Source: Schizochytrium sp. TIO01
Lineage: Eukaryota; Sar; Bigyra; Thraustochytrida; Thraustochytriidae
Direction: 5' to 3'
DNA: 64,000 nt
Assembly (NCBI GenBank): GCA_004764695.1
Contig: SMSO01000006.1
Coordinates: forward strand, 476,859 to 540,858
Below, piece after piece: positions 1 to 11,270 of the stretch (position 1 is its first letter; every line of letters starts with the position of its first letter). The translations under genes were made by a program, and so were the position numbers. Below the pieces are notes generated by a model. The model was not told the DNA's origin, did not search any database, and saw only the letters and a program-made list of their open reading frames with translations.

Positions 1-1029
1 GATCAATTCTTTGCCTTCAAGTCGAAGGAAGAGACTTTCTAAAGCTCTCCTCTCCTTAGAGGGAAGACTCTCTCACCTGCGATGCCGTCCGTCTGGCCTT
101 TGGGTAGATCCGTAATTCCTTAACCCCTGGTAGGACCTACCTACCTACTTACTTACTACATCGTACGATTTAAAAAACTATTTTTTTTCTTTAAAATAAA
201 AATACATACTTTTAAAATAAATAATACTAACTACCTACCTATATGAGGGGATGTTTTTACTGCTATTATGTTTGTTTTAGAGTTATATTAATTTTTAAAC
301 ATTAAAGGGAAAAGTTCCTTTAATTATTCATAGAGCAAAAAGAAAGAAAAAGTAATACGCATCGTTTCATTTGTAGACTTCGAGTACCTAATAATAAATA
401 ATACCTTCTAACATATCCAATAAAACGAAGTGCGCAACCAAACGAACTTTTCATTGCGCATCAACGAACCAACCACGCAGGCTAAATCAATCCAGCCTTT
501 GCCTTCGGGTTGAGCCGCTTCGAGCTAAGGCGCGGCCAATCTTGGACACAGAGTATCCCTCATACCAAATCCCAGATGCTGCGGTTTTCTCTTCCTTCTC
601 GCACAGACCTGCTCTTACCGCTTTCGGTAGGACTCGGTAGCGGTTCTAGATCTCGCTCCTGCCGTTCAAGGTGCTAGTGAGCAGAGATGTCCGCAGTACG
701 ATCCTATGGTAACCCGTATGTGCCTCGCTACAGGTGTCCACAAGACCACCTGCTTGCTTTCCAAAGAGCTAGCTAGCCAGCCAGGCTCTGCCTGCCTTGC
801 TTTCGTAATATAAGCAACTCTCTGCCTCTCTCTGCCTCTCTATCTTCTTCCTGCTGCCTTTGCTCAGGGCAAAGGCGAGAGCCGCATCTGTTGTAGTATC
901 GCATATTATCTGTCTGTTCTTCGCGGCGCGTTTATGATGGGCACTCATGATAAAGAGGAAAAAAAGAAGAAAAAAGAAATGCCCAAAGAAACAAGAAAAT
1001 ATAATATCCGACTTGCTTGCGTTTTATAG
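1..1029. other. Leading segment without an assigned gene
   Basis: Positions 1-420 are AT-rich with short ACCT/ACTT tandem runs near 135-155 and 225-240. From about 420 the DNA becomes GC-richer. Nothing here is supported well enough to call a gene. A 29-codon frame opens at the ATG at 687 and contains an AG|GTGTCC word that could be a splice donor, but I found no convincing partner exon. A CTCTGC repeat lies at about 812-845. Confidence 0.4.
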
Positions 1030-1221
1030 GTAAGTCAAGCAAGTCGCCGCCGCGGCTTGGAAGGAGTTGCCTCGGTTGCGTTCCTTCGCGAGCTCATTGA
1101 ACCCCTGTGCCGCGACGCGAGGGCAGTTTCACAGGCTCGTGGCCCTGCCTGCACAGGGACTCGCGTGGCCCCATTCATCTCGAGGACGAGGGCGAGAAGG
1201 AGGAGGAGGTTTCGTTCATGA
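1030..1221 (+). CDS. Candidate exon, product unknown
   Basis: This frame opens directly after a pyrimidine-rich stretch ending in TTTTATAG, which would serve as a splice acceptor, and runs to a TGA at 1219-1221. The start of the peptide (GLEGVASVAFLRELIEPLCR) has ordinary amino-acid composition and GC-rich third positions. The end is arginine-rich. There is no in-frame ATG, so it can only be an internal or terminal exon, and the upstream exon was not found. Product not recognised. Chance openness in GC-rich DNA is a real alternative. Confidence 0.22.
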   Translation, partial: VSQASRRRGLEGVASVAFLRELIEPLCRDARAVSQARGPACTGTRVAPFISRTRARRRRRFRS

Positions 1222-1741
1222 AGAGGGTTGTACTCCTTCTAGCTACCATAATGCTTCCTTTTGCAATGCATTAGCAGCGGTTCCTAGGGATCTGGATACA
1301 ACAGGTTACCACAACCAGGAAGAAAGGCAAGTTCTGTTTCCTTCAACTGGTTAGTTAGGTAGAAGCATCAGTAGTAGATCAGTTGATTTTATTTTTAAAA
1401 TGTAAAAGAATAGTAATTAAAGCTCCTCGTACCTACTATTGCAGCATTCCTTTCCTTTCCTGTTCTATTTTGATTTCCTTCCAAAGAACAGACATGCAAG
1501 AAAAGACTACGGAAGGGTAAGAGGACCAAAGGATCAAATTGTTGTACAAACTTGAGCACGACAGCGATGGCGGGAGGGCAGAGCAGAGGAGTGCCATTTG
1601 TGCATCGTTACACATCGATTCGCTCCAGCGGCGAGTCGCTAACCTTCCATCGAGCGAGCATCTTGACCGGTGGAGAATACCTGGTGGCAGTTCCTCTCTG
1701 TGTATGTATGTGTGTGCGTACGTCGCCGATCGCTAGTAAAC

Positions 1742-1749
1742 TATAAATA
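1742..1749 (+). promoter_or_regulatory. TATA box with GGTACC word downstream
   Basis: TATAAATA is followed 33 bp later by GGTACC (1775-1780) and 72 bp later by the ATG of the 141-residue frame. This is a textbook RNA polymerase II TATA-to-start spacing. The same TATA plus GGTACC arrangement occurs at 11912 and 21337. Confidence 0.5.
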
Positions 1750-1813
1750 CCACAGTGAGTGAGCAATAAGTTCTGGTACCTAGACAGCTAGACAACCAGG
1801 CGTGAGCATCGGC

Positions 1814-2239
1814 ATGTCTGGGATGTGGATCTCTTTGTCAATCTACTACTCAATCGATCTATCCGCCCATCCGTTTCGGCTCCTCTCTGGCTTCGAAGTC
1901 GACGCAGGAGCTGCTGGCGCAGGAGTGTCTTTGGAGCTACTCGAAGGAGGGCAGTCTCGGCCTGAGATTAAAACGCACGCTCTCTCCTCGACGCGCTCAC
2001 TTGTTTCGTCTCTTGCTGGCGATTTGGCTCAACAGAAACGAAGTAGAGAACGCGGTAGAACAGGCCAACAAACTAAGAAACAGGGCAAACAAGCAAGCAA
2101 CCAAGGAACCCACCAATGGGTCACATCAAAGAAAAGGAGATACAGCGCCCCTTTTCGCTCCATCCTATCAGTCTCTGACTTCCTACACTCAGAGCGAGAC
2201 GCATTCCGGTTAAGTTGCACTAAGAAAACCTCAAGTTGA
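1814..2239 (+). CDS. Hypothetical basic protein, 141 aa
   Basis: Product not recognised. The frame starts at an ATG 72 bp downstream of a perfect TATAAATA box and has no intron. The N-terminal 60 residues include a short hydrophobic aromatic segment (ISLSIYYSIDL) and an alanine/glycine stretch (DAGAAGAGVSLELLEGG). Residues of about 75-115 are very basic and rich in K, R, Q and T (KRSRERGRTGQQTKKQGKQ), partly because a degenerate AAAC/GCAA repeat lies in frame. The C-terminal part reads as ordinary sequence (APFRSILSVSDFLHSERD). An in-frame GTG 12 bp earlier was rejected in favour of the ATG. The stop is followed within about 50 bp by AT-rich DNA. Nuclear or nucleic-acid binding would suit the charge but is only a guess. 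Confidence 0.42.
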   Translation: MSGMWISLSIYYSIDLSAHPFRLLSGFEVDAGAAGAGVSLELLEGGQSRPEIKTHALSSTRSLVSSLAGDLAQQKRSRERGRTGQQTKKQGKQASNQGTHQWVTSKKRRYSAPFRSILSVSDFLHSERDAFRLSCTKKTSS

Positions 2240-2472
2240 AGGAATATTTCCAACATGCTTAATCGTAGCTGCTCTTCCATGAGAAAGGATTTTTTTGTTC
2301 TTTTTTTAAATTTAATTTTAAATAAATTAGGAAAGAAAGGAAAAAGAGACGCAACTGGCTAAAAAAACTCGATCAAAACCATCACTCTTTGCACCCGTTG
2401 ATTGGATTCTGTTCTTTGCGCTACCACCTTCTTACCCACCTACCTAGCTTAATTCCTTCCTTCATTCCTGCG

Positions 2473-2474
<2 letters not shown>

Positions 2475-2511
<37 letters not shown>
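2475..2511. repeat. (AT)n microsatellite
   Basis: About 18 uninterrupted AT dinucleotides followed by a short AG-rich run. It lies between the 1814 frame and the spliced candidate at 2928. Confidence 0.95.
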
Positions 2512-2515
<4 letters not shown>

Positions 2516-2763
2516 GAGCGAGAGAGAGAGTTTGAGTCAGCTTTTTTTCCTCTCGAAAGTTCACTCCTTCGTTGTTCCATGGGCCCGCTCCGCCTCGAGA
2601 TACTTCCGCCTCACTTCCGCTTCTTCTTCTTCTTCCCCGTTCTTCTTCTACGCGAGGGCTCGAGGTGCCAGCGGGGGTTCAGAACCAGCGCAGAGCGGGC
2701 ACGGAGGAAAGGATCCGCGGAGCGACGGATTGGAGGGTTTGTTTCTTGCTGTTGTAAGCAGCA

Positions 2764-2856
2764 GTAAATAAATAAATAAATAAATAAATAAATGAATAAA
2801 TAAATAAATAAATAAATAAATAAGTTAGTAAGCAAGTAAGTAAGTAAGCAAGTAAA
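2764..2856. repeat. (TAAA)n then (GTAA/GCAA)n microsatellites
   Basis: About fourteen TAAA units with a single G substitution are followed by imperfect GTAA and GCAA units. The array begins a few bases after a TT|GTAAGC donor-like word, consistent with, but not proving, an intronic position. Confidence 0.9.
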
Positions 2857-2927
2857 AGGAAGGGCCCCGCCCAAGTGAGACCGGGCCCTCCCTGCTGGCG
2901 TTTCTTCACGGTTTCTGCGCCGTGGAC

Positions 2928-3434
2928 ATGAACAAGTAAGTTGAGGGGAGAGCACAAAGAAAGCGGCGTCGCTCCTGCATCACTCACTCACTCACTCACT
3001 CACTCCACCAAGAGCAGCCAAGAGCAGCCAGGGCAGCCGAGGCCGACAGATGCACGCACGCCTGTGCGCGGTGCCAGATACGCAGACGGAGCGGCGCTTC
3101 GTTTGGCTGCTCTGGCTGCTCTTGCGTGGCACGTAAGTGAGGCACGTAAGTGAGTGAGTGAGTGAGTAAGTAAGCAAGCTCTGGACTCGTTGCTGTCCTT
3201 TTGCTGGCAAGCAAGCACGTTGTAAGAAACGCCAGCACCCTTCGTTCGAGAGGCATCGTCGCGACGGCAGTGGCGGAGGAACTCGAGCCAGAAACGAGGG
3301 AGAGCGAGCTCCAGGATTCCAAGGCGGCGAGCTCGCAATGGACGTTTTGGCTTATCTGTCCATCCACCAGCCCGACAAAAAGTCAAGTCCCGGCGAGGAG
3401 GAGGGTTCGCGATTTTCGGTCTCGCCGCACATAG
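2928..3434 (+). CDS. Candidate spliced gene, 116-aa protein with a membrane segment
   Basis: Model: exon 2928-2935 (ATG AAC AA before GTAAGT), exon 3013-3132 ending GGCAC before GTAAGT, and exon 3212-3434 after a CTTTTGCTGGCAAG acceptor. All phases agree and give 116 residues. The middle exon encodes a tryptophan/leucine-rich segment (RRFVWLLWLLLRG) suited to a membrane anchor, and the last exon an acidic stretch (AEELEPETRESELQD). Product not recognised. A second frame also survives the same second splice in phase 0 and gives a peptide containing MDVLAYLSIHQPDKKS ending at 3451, so the true frame is unsettled. The first intron holds a CACT repeat and the second a GTAAGT/GAGT repeat. The first exon is only 8 nt, which is a weakness. 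Confidence 0.3.
3133..3175 (+). repeat. Tandem splice-donor-like repeat GTAAGT/GAGT
   Basis: Two copies of CACGTAAGTGAGG-like sequence run into GAGT and AAGT units. Each unit contains a GTGAGT or GTAAGT word, the eukaryotic 5' splice-site consensus, so the microsatellite is itself a ladder of potential donors. Confidence 0.7.
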
Positions 3435-3461
3435 TTGCGCGAAGAGACTGACTGGCCTGAC

Positions 3462-3787
3462 TGAGGTCAATCGGTCTTCCGTTCCGAAGGTCGCATTGCG
3501 AGGAATTTGGGCTCCCATGGACAAGGGGACAGAGAGCTCGAGCCTTTGGAGCGTCGCGACATGAGCGCGTGGCGCTCGCTGAGTCTTACTGGTGGGATGG
3601 GCCCAGAATGAATGCAAAATTACCTCGGGAGACTCGCATTCATGGTGCGCGCACTCAGCTGCTTTGCATTGAACGAGGAGAACTTCGACTTACTTGCAAA
3701 CGTCTTCTTTTCGAGACCTACAGTCCATGCGAAGCCCGTTTCTCAAAATGTAATGCTGAGAATGAGGAGAAAGCTCTGAAAAAATAA
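3462..3787 (+). CDS. Candidate terminal exon or separate 59-aa frame from ATG 3608
   Basis: A 108-codon frame, open from 3462 and with an ATG at 3608, ends at a TAA immediately before an A-rich tract, as expected at a gene's 3' end. Composition is ordinary and mixed (HCEEFGLPWTRGQ, ALAESYWWDGPRMNAKL, CKRLLFETYSPCEARFSKC). It may be the last exon of the gene beginning at 2928, but I found no unambiguous splice linking them. Product not recognised. Confidence 0.3.
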
Positions 3788-5157
3788 ATAATTTTATTTA
3801 AAAAAAAAAAAGGATGAAAAGGAAAAGATCCTGTGAGATATATGAAAAAGAAGACAAAAACGAAAACAAGTCTTTTAAAAAGATGCTTGATAGTGCCTAT
3901 TACCTACTACCTAGTTGTTGTTGTTATAAAGACACAGAGAGAAAGAAGACAAGACAACCGATAAAATGAGGATGCTCCGATTGGACAAGAATCCATTACA
4001 AAGACGCCAAAATAATGAGGATTGCAGTCGACGCGCGTCAAAGAAGCAACCTCTCTCCACCCGCGATAGGTTACCAGAATTAAAGAGGAGAGCGTGCTTC
4101 GCAGCCTCTGCACTGCACAGCAGTGCTGCACAGCAGTGATGGCCGGTCCTGGTAGGTACTTCGTTCTCTACGGCGGAAGTTGTGGAGCTAACAGCTTTCG
4201 GAGTCCATGGCAGGCAGGGAGATTCTAACAATGGAATGGAGACACCGTAGAAGCGATATCAACCGTGGGAACCGAGGTGGCGCTTCTCGCTAACTTCTAT
4301 CGCAACCTTGCAACTGGAGTTTCTTCTCCACACAGACGGAGTTCCAAGGCTACCAAATGTGTACTTCTTTGTATTTACTTACATCCAGTGGTATTTCCAC
4401 GATGCCTTTTGTGAAATGCTTGGCTGTGATAAACCGAGCCAACGGTCATTTTTCAGCTCTGACACTTAGTTACAGCATACGTTGCACTACATCAAGTTCA
4501 AGAAGAAACTAGCGAATGAGTAAAATTCCACGTTGCTCGTGAGGAAGCAGTGGTGGAAGTGGCCCTCACAGACCTGTTTCTGTCCGGTATTGCCACTTTT
4601 CCCCTCCGCTTACTGGGAGTGACTTGCAAACCCTGACATTTGCCACTTGGATTCTATTGTCTTGAAATATTACATTTCGCGTGCTCTAAATGATTACACG
4701 CAAGCATTAACCATCTACAAATCGTGTTGCGCGTTTTTTAGGGCTGTCAACATGCAATATAAAATTAAAAGAAGAAGAGAAGACATCCTTGGCTAGTTAG
4801 GACCGAGAGAACAGTAAGTTGAAACGTGAGAGAGTTCTTTCTGAGAGAGAAAAGCCTGGAGCACCTTCGTGTTGCTCTCTTCGTGTTGCTGTTTTCCATC
4901 ACATCAAAAATAATCAAAATCAATAGAACATTGAAATCTGCTTATAATTTCATGGCACGGAGGAAGCAATGTCGGGCTTGAATCAGCTTTGCTTCTCTTG
5001 CTCTATCTAGACCTAGTCGCTGCTGCCACCAGCGCAAATCAGCAAATCTTGCTCTCCAACATTTTCCCTGACCTTCCGAATCGTGCGGTGCAACCCCTAA
5101 GGTGCAGTCGCAATCTAGGCCTTGCTCACCGGTACACGGAGCCAAAGAACCCGGGCG

Positions 5158-5203
5158 TGAGCCAGCCAGCCAGCCAGCCATCCAGCCAGCCAACCAACCA
5201 ATG
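5158..5203. repeat. (GCCA)n microsatellite
   Basis: About ten GCCA units with two substitutions (CATC, AACC). The array starts right after a GGCGTGAGCC word. Confidence 0.9.
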
Positions 5204-5620
5204 AGGCGATCAACCTTAAGCTAATAAGTTCGCTCTGCAATTTCATTCGATCAGTCCATTAACTTTTCTTTTATTATTCTTTATACTATGGTTGCTATTG
5301 CTACTATTTTTGTTTTCTTTATGTTTAAAAATTAAATTAACATGACGAGCATAAATAAACCATCAAAGAGAACCCTTGCAAGAAAGCAACAGAAACTTGA
5401 AAACCTCCGCGGAAAAGATCAAGGCAAGATGCATAATCCCGAGAGCACCTACTTTTTCTTTTCGCCCATGATTTCAGGCTCCGTGGCCACCTGCTGAGGC
5501 CAAACTAAAACGTTAAGGCGTTTCGGCCTTCCTCACGAAGAAAAAAACCAAGAAACAAAGAAACCAGAAAACAAGAACCAAAGAAGGAAAGAAAGCGAGG
5601 AAGACTAACCTGCTAAGCAG

Positions 5621-5670
5621 AGGTGTGTATGTGTATGTATGTATGTGTATGTATGTATGTGCATGCGTGG
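5621..5670. repeat. (TGTA)n microsatellite
   Basis: Imperfect TGTA/TGTG units ending in a GCATGCG word. Confidence 0.9.
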
Positions 5671-7932
5671 ATTTAATTGATCGCCTGCTCGTTTGTGTCC
5701 TGCCTGCCTAGCAGTGTCTAGTTTCTTGTCCCCCTCTCTCTCTCCTTCTTCCAGGCAGCGCAGGAACGACTGAGGAGAGCGCTTCAGGAGCATAGCTCAA
5801 AGGTAGGTTGGCAGCAAAATCCAACACATAGTCTTCGTAAAAGGAGAGAGAGGGCTCAGCTTTGCAAAGCATGACAGACAAAACAGCCATGTGGAAGCTG
5901 GAGGGGCGTCCTCGTAGGCATTTCGATAAGATGGCCTAGCGGTGCGGCTTTCTGTGGCGGCCCGGCCTTTATCGTGTCAGTGGGGTGGCAAAAAAGCAGC
6001 TAGCTAGAAAAGTGCCTCTCTCGCTCGCATCGGCTATGGCCACGCACCGAAGCACATGTGACGCTTTGTTCAAACGCCGTGCCTTCAGAACAAGCACAAA
6101 GAGCATGAATGTGTGATGATACGTGCTAAGTTCTTGTTTGCGTTTCTCAATTCCTGCCCTTAATTCTTCTTTCAAAAGTTTATTTTTTATTATTTACTAT
6201 TTTTGTTAATATGTTCTTCTGTTTTCCGAGTCACTTTGTTGGAGATTTTCGATCGTTGAAAGTCGTCGAAGCCTGCTACTTCTGAGGTAGTTTCGTTACT
6301 TGCAGCTGATCAGAGCAGGTAGGAAGGCCGTGGCGCTCCTTTCTTTTTCCCGTAGGTACAGGTACCGAGTCGCTATTTCTGCAGTTCTGTGGAGAAGAAA
6401 ACAAAGCGGTAGAAGAAATCCGTGAATTTTGGAATTTCGAATGGGCGCCTGAAAAACTAAAAACTGGGGGATTAATTGAAAGGCCCCAAAGCTTTGCTCG
6501 CGAGAGATGAATTGCACCTGTTTCGGCCTCGCCACGAACGTTCCTCATGGCCCACCCACCTTGAAATCGCCAGTTCTTGCGGGATCAAGGGCCGCTTTGT
6601 CTCAGGGTGGTGGTTGATGTATCTATTCCATCTCGCCTTTGCATGCCTCGTCGACTGGTGGGCCTCTTTTACATTTCAACAAAAAAGAAAGAAAAGTTAT
6701 TAGATTTAGAAATTCATTTGTTCATTTTATTTATTCATTTATTTAATATTTATTTGGCTGTTTGTTTACATATGTATTCACTCACTCACATTCTCAAAAA
6801 AAGCTTCCATGAATCGAAAAGCATGGAAAATATTCTTCAACTTTCGTATCGTGGGTAATGAATGAACGAATGTGCCAAAATAAGCAAATATTGCGCGAAT
6901 CGCGCGGTAGCTGATGGAAGTCCGCATATTCTCGCAGGCCTTCATACAACCTTCAGGTGTACCTACCTACACAGCGTTTCTTCTCCCTCATCCCACGGAA
7001 AGCGAAAATAAAAAACCAAAGGGGGCTCAACAGTCCTCAGTTTCTCATGGTTTGATCAGTCAGATCATGCTCTCGTAGGCACGTAAGCTGTAATCTCGTT
7101 GCAAAACAATTCTGCATCAGCGGGCAGGTGCGCAATGATGCCAGGAATCATACAGGGAGAAACTGCTGCTGCGAGGGAGGCGCGCGGAGCGACGACACAC
7201 TGAAACCACTGCGTCGTCCGCATCATGTCTGTCTTTCTGTGTCACTGGAGCTTTGGCCGTTGATTGATTCGATTCATTCCGCATTGTAAAATAAAACGGC
7301 GGCTTCCTTCTTCTTCTTCTTCTTCTTGTTGTCGATGATTATAAAAAACAATAAGCAAGGACCAGAAGCTTCTTTTTATTCCTTTCAAAATAGATTGCCT
7401 TTTAAAATAATAATTATCATTATATTAAATTGAAGTGGGTAGATACAACTTTCTCCTTCATTTGCGTTGAATTATCGCATGCACGCTGTTTTGCTTGCTT
7501 GCTGTTCTGGCGAATAATCAGGATAAACGGCAATGGCTTGACCGGCCAGGCAGGCAGCCAGGCAGGGCGTGCGAGCGTGCGTGCGTGCATGGCGCCGCAC
7601 ATCATGGAGCGGGCGTTACTCCCGTCTCCGAGTGTAGCTAGGGTAGTACTTCCCTTGAAGGACCTGGCTCCTCGTGGTTGCCGTTTCTGCCGCTGCCCCA
7701 ACAATCTAGTAGCACAATCTTAGCCTTCTACCGGGACCTGTAGCGCCGCCTAAGCGCACCTCACTCTGTACGCCACTCCACTTTGCTGCGTTCAAGTCCT
7801 CGGACGGCAGGAAGGAACGGTGTAAGGATGGAAGAAAGACGTAGATCGCTTTCCAGACAGACAGTCAGAGACAATCATTTGAAGTCATTGTAGTCGTTGC
7901 CGCGATTGTAATCGTCGCCGTCTTCATTTGGG

Positions 7933-8027
7933 AATGCATGCATGCATGCATGCATGAATGCATGATGAAAATGAATGAATGATGAAAATGGATGAATGAT
8001 GAAAATGAATGAATGATGAAAATGAAT
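7933..8027. repeat. (ATGC)n followed by a 17-bp minisatellite
   Basis: Five ATGC units lead into three and a half copies of the 17-bp unit GATGAAAATGAATGAAT (7964-7980, 7981-7997, 7998-8014, partial 8015-8027), with one substitution in copy two. The array ends about 70 bp before the candidate start codon at 8100. Confidence 0.9.
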
Positions 8028-8099
8028 GATGAAATTAAACAAGCGACGTCGATGACAAATGGCGATAATTAATAAATGAAGAATGAAAATGAACGAGGC

Positions 8100-9138
8100 A
8101 TGAATGAAATCCCTCTTCTCTCGTCCGAAGACCCCCTCCGCATGCGAGCCAAGATCGGTTAAATCTGTTGCTGCTTTTAGTAAATCACATATTGTCAGGT
8201 TGGGAACTTGGAAACTACACAGACAGCTTCGGGAACGGAATTTCCATCGCGAACTCGAATCATCCCAGCATTCCAGGGTAAGGTAAAGTTCTTTGCCGAC
8301 TGTCTTTCGGTTTGCTTCTGTATCTGCAATAGATCTTGCTTGGGTGAAGATCCTGCATCGTCGCTTCCGCAGGCTCCAAAGTTGCACCCCACTCCAAGCA
8401 AGCTGCAATTTAATTCTATTATTCTCCACAGAAATTCCTCTCTTCAAATTTCAAGACGAGCTTTACGCTCGTGTGATCGATCCATTCAAGAAGTCGATTT
8501 CCACGGTTTGGGCGCGGCCTCGGCTGGAGAATTGGCCACCGACCTACCGTGCGTGGGATGATATGTATATATATATGTATCGCGCGTAACTCCCTCAAGC
8601 TTGTCAGTCAGTCCAGCCCGAGGGAGCTTCCTTTCACTGTCTGATTATTTCTTCATCCATCCTCTGCCGTTCGTCTGTTTGCTTAGCGTTGCTGAAGCTA
8701 GTTCGCTCAATTGCGCTGCGCTCCAAGTTTTCCAGGCCGATTTGGCAGTCCCTTCAGAATTGAATTCCCTCATCTTTCCTGTTTGTTTGTTTGTTTGTTT
8801 GTTTGTTTGCTTGTTTGTTTGTTTGTTTATATGTTTATATGTTTTTTGCTGGCCTCGTGGTTTTCAGTGCCTACGAAATTCGTCGATATTCTGGCCGATT
8901 TCATCGCTGGCGAGGCGCTGTTCTTGCGGAATTCGCACGTTCCAATCCTGCTCCCGGTGCTGGCATCATCATCTTTCGGGGGGCCTGTCACCTGCTCAAG
9001 ATCGTCATCGCTCGATCGCTCCAAGAGCTTGCCGGAAGGAAGCGAGCCGATGCTGCCGCCTCAACTTTAGGCTCCAAGGTGCGCGAGCGAGACACGCAGG
9101 CGGTCATTCGCATGGTCGATCTTCGAATTTGCAATTGA
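8100..9138 (+). CDS. Candidate spliced gene, about 153-aa protein, function unknown
   Basis: Best-supported part: exon 8432-8564, opening after CTCCACAG, spliced in matching phase from GT at 8565 to a TTTTCAG acceptor at 8861-8867, then exon 8868-9138 ending TGA. The joined peptide runs smoothly across the junction (WPPTYRAWDD then IAYEIRRYSGRFHRW) and includes a hydrophobic stretch (GAGIIIFRGACHLLKIVIA) and a basic end. Two N-termini are possible: ATG 8100 with a weak GTTAAA donor after 8157, giving 153 aa; or ATG 8104 with a good GTAAGG donor at 8278 joined to an acceptor at 8349, giving 219 aa. The second intron contains the TGTT microsatellite. Product not recognised. Confidence 0.38.
8781..8828. 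repeat. (GTTT)n microsatellite, probably intronic
   Basis: About twelve GTTT units with one GCTT. It sits inside the proposed second intron of the candidate gene at 8100-9138, 39 bp before the acceptor. Confidence 0.95.
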
Positions 9139-9688
9139 GAAAGAAAGAAACAAAAGGATCCTCCGCAAAACGGAAAGTGCGTGCGATCGTGCTTGAAATC
9201 CAGCCAATAAGCCTGCACACAGCCAGCCAGACGAGCTCGGTTCTTGCTCTGGCACGGCGCTGGCACCGCAACGAATTTCGAGCCGCCCGAATTACCAGAG
9301 CAAACTCGTCGAGGCAAGCAAGCCCAGAGGACAGCGCAGCCATTTTGGACCACAGCCGTATTCACTCGCGATAGAAATGATGATCATTTATTAAAGTCCT
9401 CTTCTAAGCCGGGTTGTACTACAAACATGAGAGCCATGGAGTTCTTTTCTTTTATAACTCTGTTTTTATAAAGTGAGCGAAGTTTGTTTTTACAATGGAA
9501 AAAACAACATCAAAGCACCAAAGCAAAATGAAAGTTCTCAGATATTCCGGCAGGCGCAGGTACCCAAGGTATAATTTATCTATCTATCTACATTTGTTAC
9601 TCTCACTAGTCGAGGAAATAAGCTAAAACCTTTACCAACTTGGGTAAAAACTCAAGCGACATAATCGCTCAAGTTCTTGGTCGCAATA

Positions 9689-9690
<2 letters not shown>

Positions 9691-9722
<32 letters not shown>

Positions 9723-9723
9723 A
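9691..9723. repeat. (GCAA)n microsatellite
   Basis: Eight perfect GCAA units. Confidence 0.95.
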
Positions 9724-11246
9724 CCTGTCAAACTCGCTTCGATGCTCTCTGATACGAAAAACCGACCATGCTATCGACTAGACAGCCAGTCAAACACGGA
9801 GACACACCTTGCCTAATTAATTATTACCTGAAGTGGGCAGAGCAGCGTTCGATTTTACTCAATACAAAGAACAGAAAATAAAATTAAAAGGAAAACAGCA
9901 AGGGCTCCGGAAGGGAGTAATTTTGTGCTCGTTCGAAGAATGATTGACTGCCTTCTGTGTGATCTTCTTCTGCATGTTCCTTCTTCATTAAAGTGCCACA
10001 ATGTTAAGCAAGCAAGAGGCAAAGAATAGTGAAAATCGATACGTACCCACGGAAGAGACATCTTTATCTTTTATGCCAGCTTGCCAGCCAGCCTGCCTGT
10101 GGAAGCTTGACCGCTTTCTCAAGTGCTGTTAAAAAAAACATTCTACCTGTTTTAAAATACCCTCGGAATTTTAGCTAGCTAGGTGCGTTAGTAAGCGAAG
10201 AAGAAAGCTCTCGGCTGGTTGATTCTTGTTTAACTCAAAGAGGCATTTGATCGCTATAATGAAAGATCTCGGAAGCGAGGAAAACCTGTTTCTTCCAAAG
10301 GTATTCATTCATTCACTCACTCGTTCATTGCGAGCGAGTGAAGATCTCGACAAGAGTTTAACTTAGACTGCGATTTGAGGTGAGCAAAGAATAGAGTTGA
10401 TCGCTCGCTTTGTTCATTAGGTTTTAGCATTTATTTATTTGCTACCCGCGACCAAGCATATCCAATGTTTCTTACGAATGGCGATGCGTTCTTCTTGAAG
10501 CGCTGTGGCATGCAGCACAGCAGAAGGGATGAAAACGGGGTTCCTGCATAGTTTCTCAGTGTTTCCGTCTTCTACTAATTTGATCAATTTTCAATTTTCA
10601 GCACCACCACCCCTTCTAAGTACTTATTTACATTTCATTCTTTTCATAAAATTTTAAATATATTTATGTAAACTCTACGCTACTGTACAACTAGAACTCT
10701 GCTATTCCTTCTTTCGACTCAGCCATTTTATCCTACGACCTATTAACTAAAACTCTTGTCGCTTATTGGAACCAAATCTGGTATTCCATAATTGTATATA
10801 AGAAGGTCGGGAATAGGAAGGTGGTATCTACCTACCCACTGTAACTCTATTTGAAAGAAAAAAAAAGGCTAAAGTGCCAAAGAGATTTATTTTTAACAAA
10901 GCAAAGAATGGCAAGAGGGAGGAAATAAAGATATCGTACTCCGTCTCTTTCCTTTTCACACTTTGGATTTGAGCTCGGTTCACTCTGCACTTTACAGATG
11001 CCCCAGTAAGGTATTGAAGAAGCTGAAGCAACTCATTGTAGAAAACGGAATGCTAGGTGCCCACCGTTATCTGGACAAGCTCAACATTCCAAGTCCTGAA
11101 GGCTGAAAGATTCAACATGTTTACATTTAGTAAAGAGCATAGATTTTTAAAAAATAATTAAAAACCTTTTCAAATGAATAAAGAAACGAGAAACATTATT
11201 TTAAAAAAAGTTTGGTGAAAATATTTACTCTAAATATGATAACTTT

Positions 11247-11270
11247 AAAAAAAAAAAAAAAAAAAAAAAA
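11247..11270. repeat. A homopolymer, 24 bp
   Basis: Uninterrupted A run in AT-rich DNA. It could be the tail of an old retroposed sequence on the plus strand, but no target-site duplication or body was seen. Confidence 0.9.

Larger units (their letters stand above)
3788..8099. other. Repeat-rich segment, no gene I can support
   Basis: Contains A-rich runs after 3787, a GCCA array (5158-5203), TGTA units (5621-5670), TTCA/TTTA units (6718-6755), a TTC run (7308-7327) and GGCA/GCGT units (7544-7600). Open frames occur on both strands, for example minus 3911-4275 and plus 4989-5204. None has a start codon in a promoter context or agreed splice phases, so they are not called. Confidence 0.4.

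Noticed and set aside
1567-1746. ATG frame of 59 codons (MAGGQSRGVPFVHRYTSI)
   Set aside because: Its end overlaps the TATA box of the 1814 frame and it has no promoter of its own. It could be a first exon but was not preferred.
3000-3617. 205-codon minus-strand frame
   Set aside because: Overlaps CACT and GAGT repeats (LTHSLTH) and lies antisense to the spliced candidate. GC-rich DNA makes antisense frames long.
7875-8447. 190-codon minus frame
   Set aside because: A large part is the translation of the ATGC/GAAT minisatellite (HSFIFIIH), and it is antisense to the 8100 candidate.
8601-9374. 257-codon plus-strand frame
   Set aside because: It runs through the GTTT microsatellite as a CLFV repeat and through the proposed intron in another frame. 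The spliced frame has better composition.
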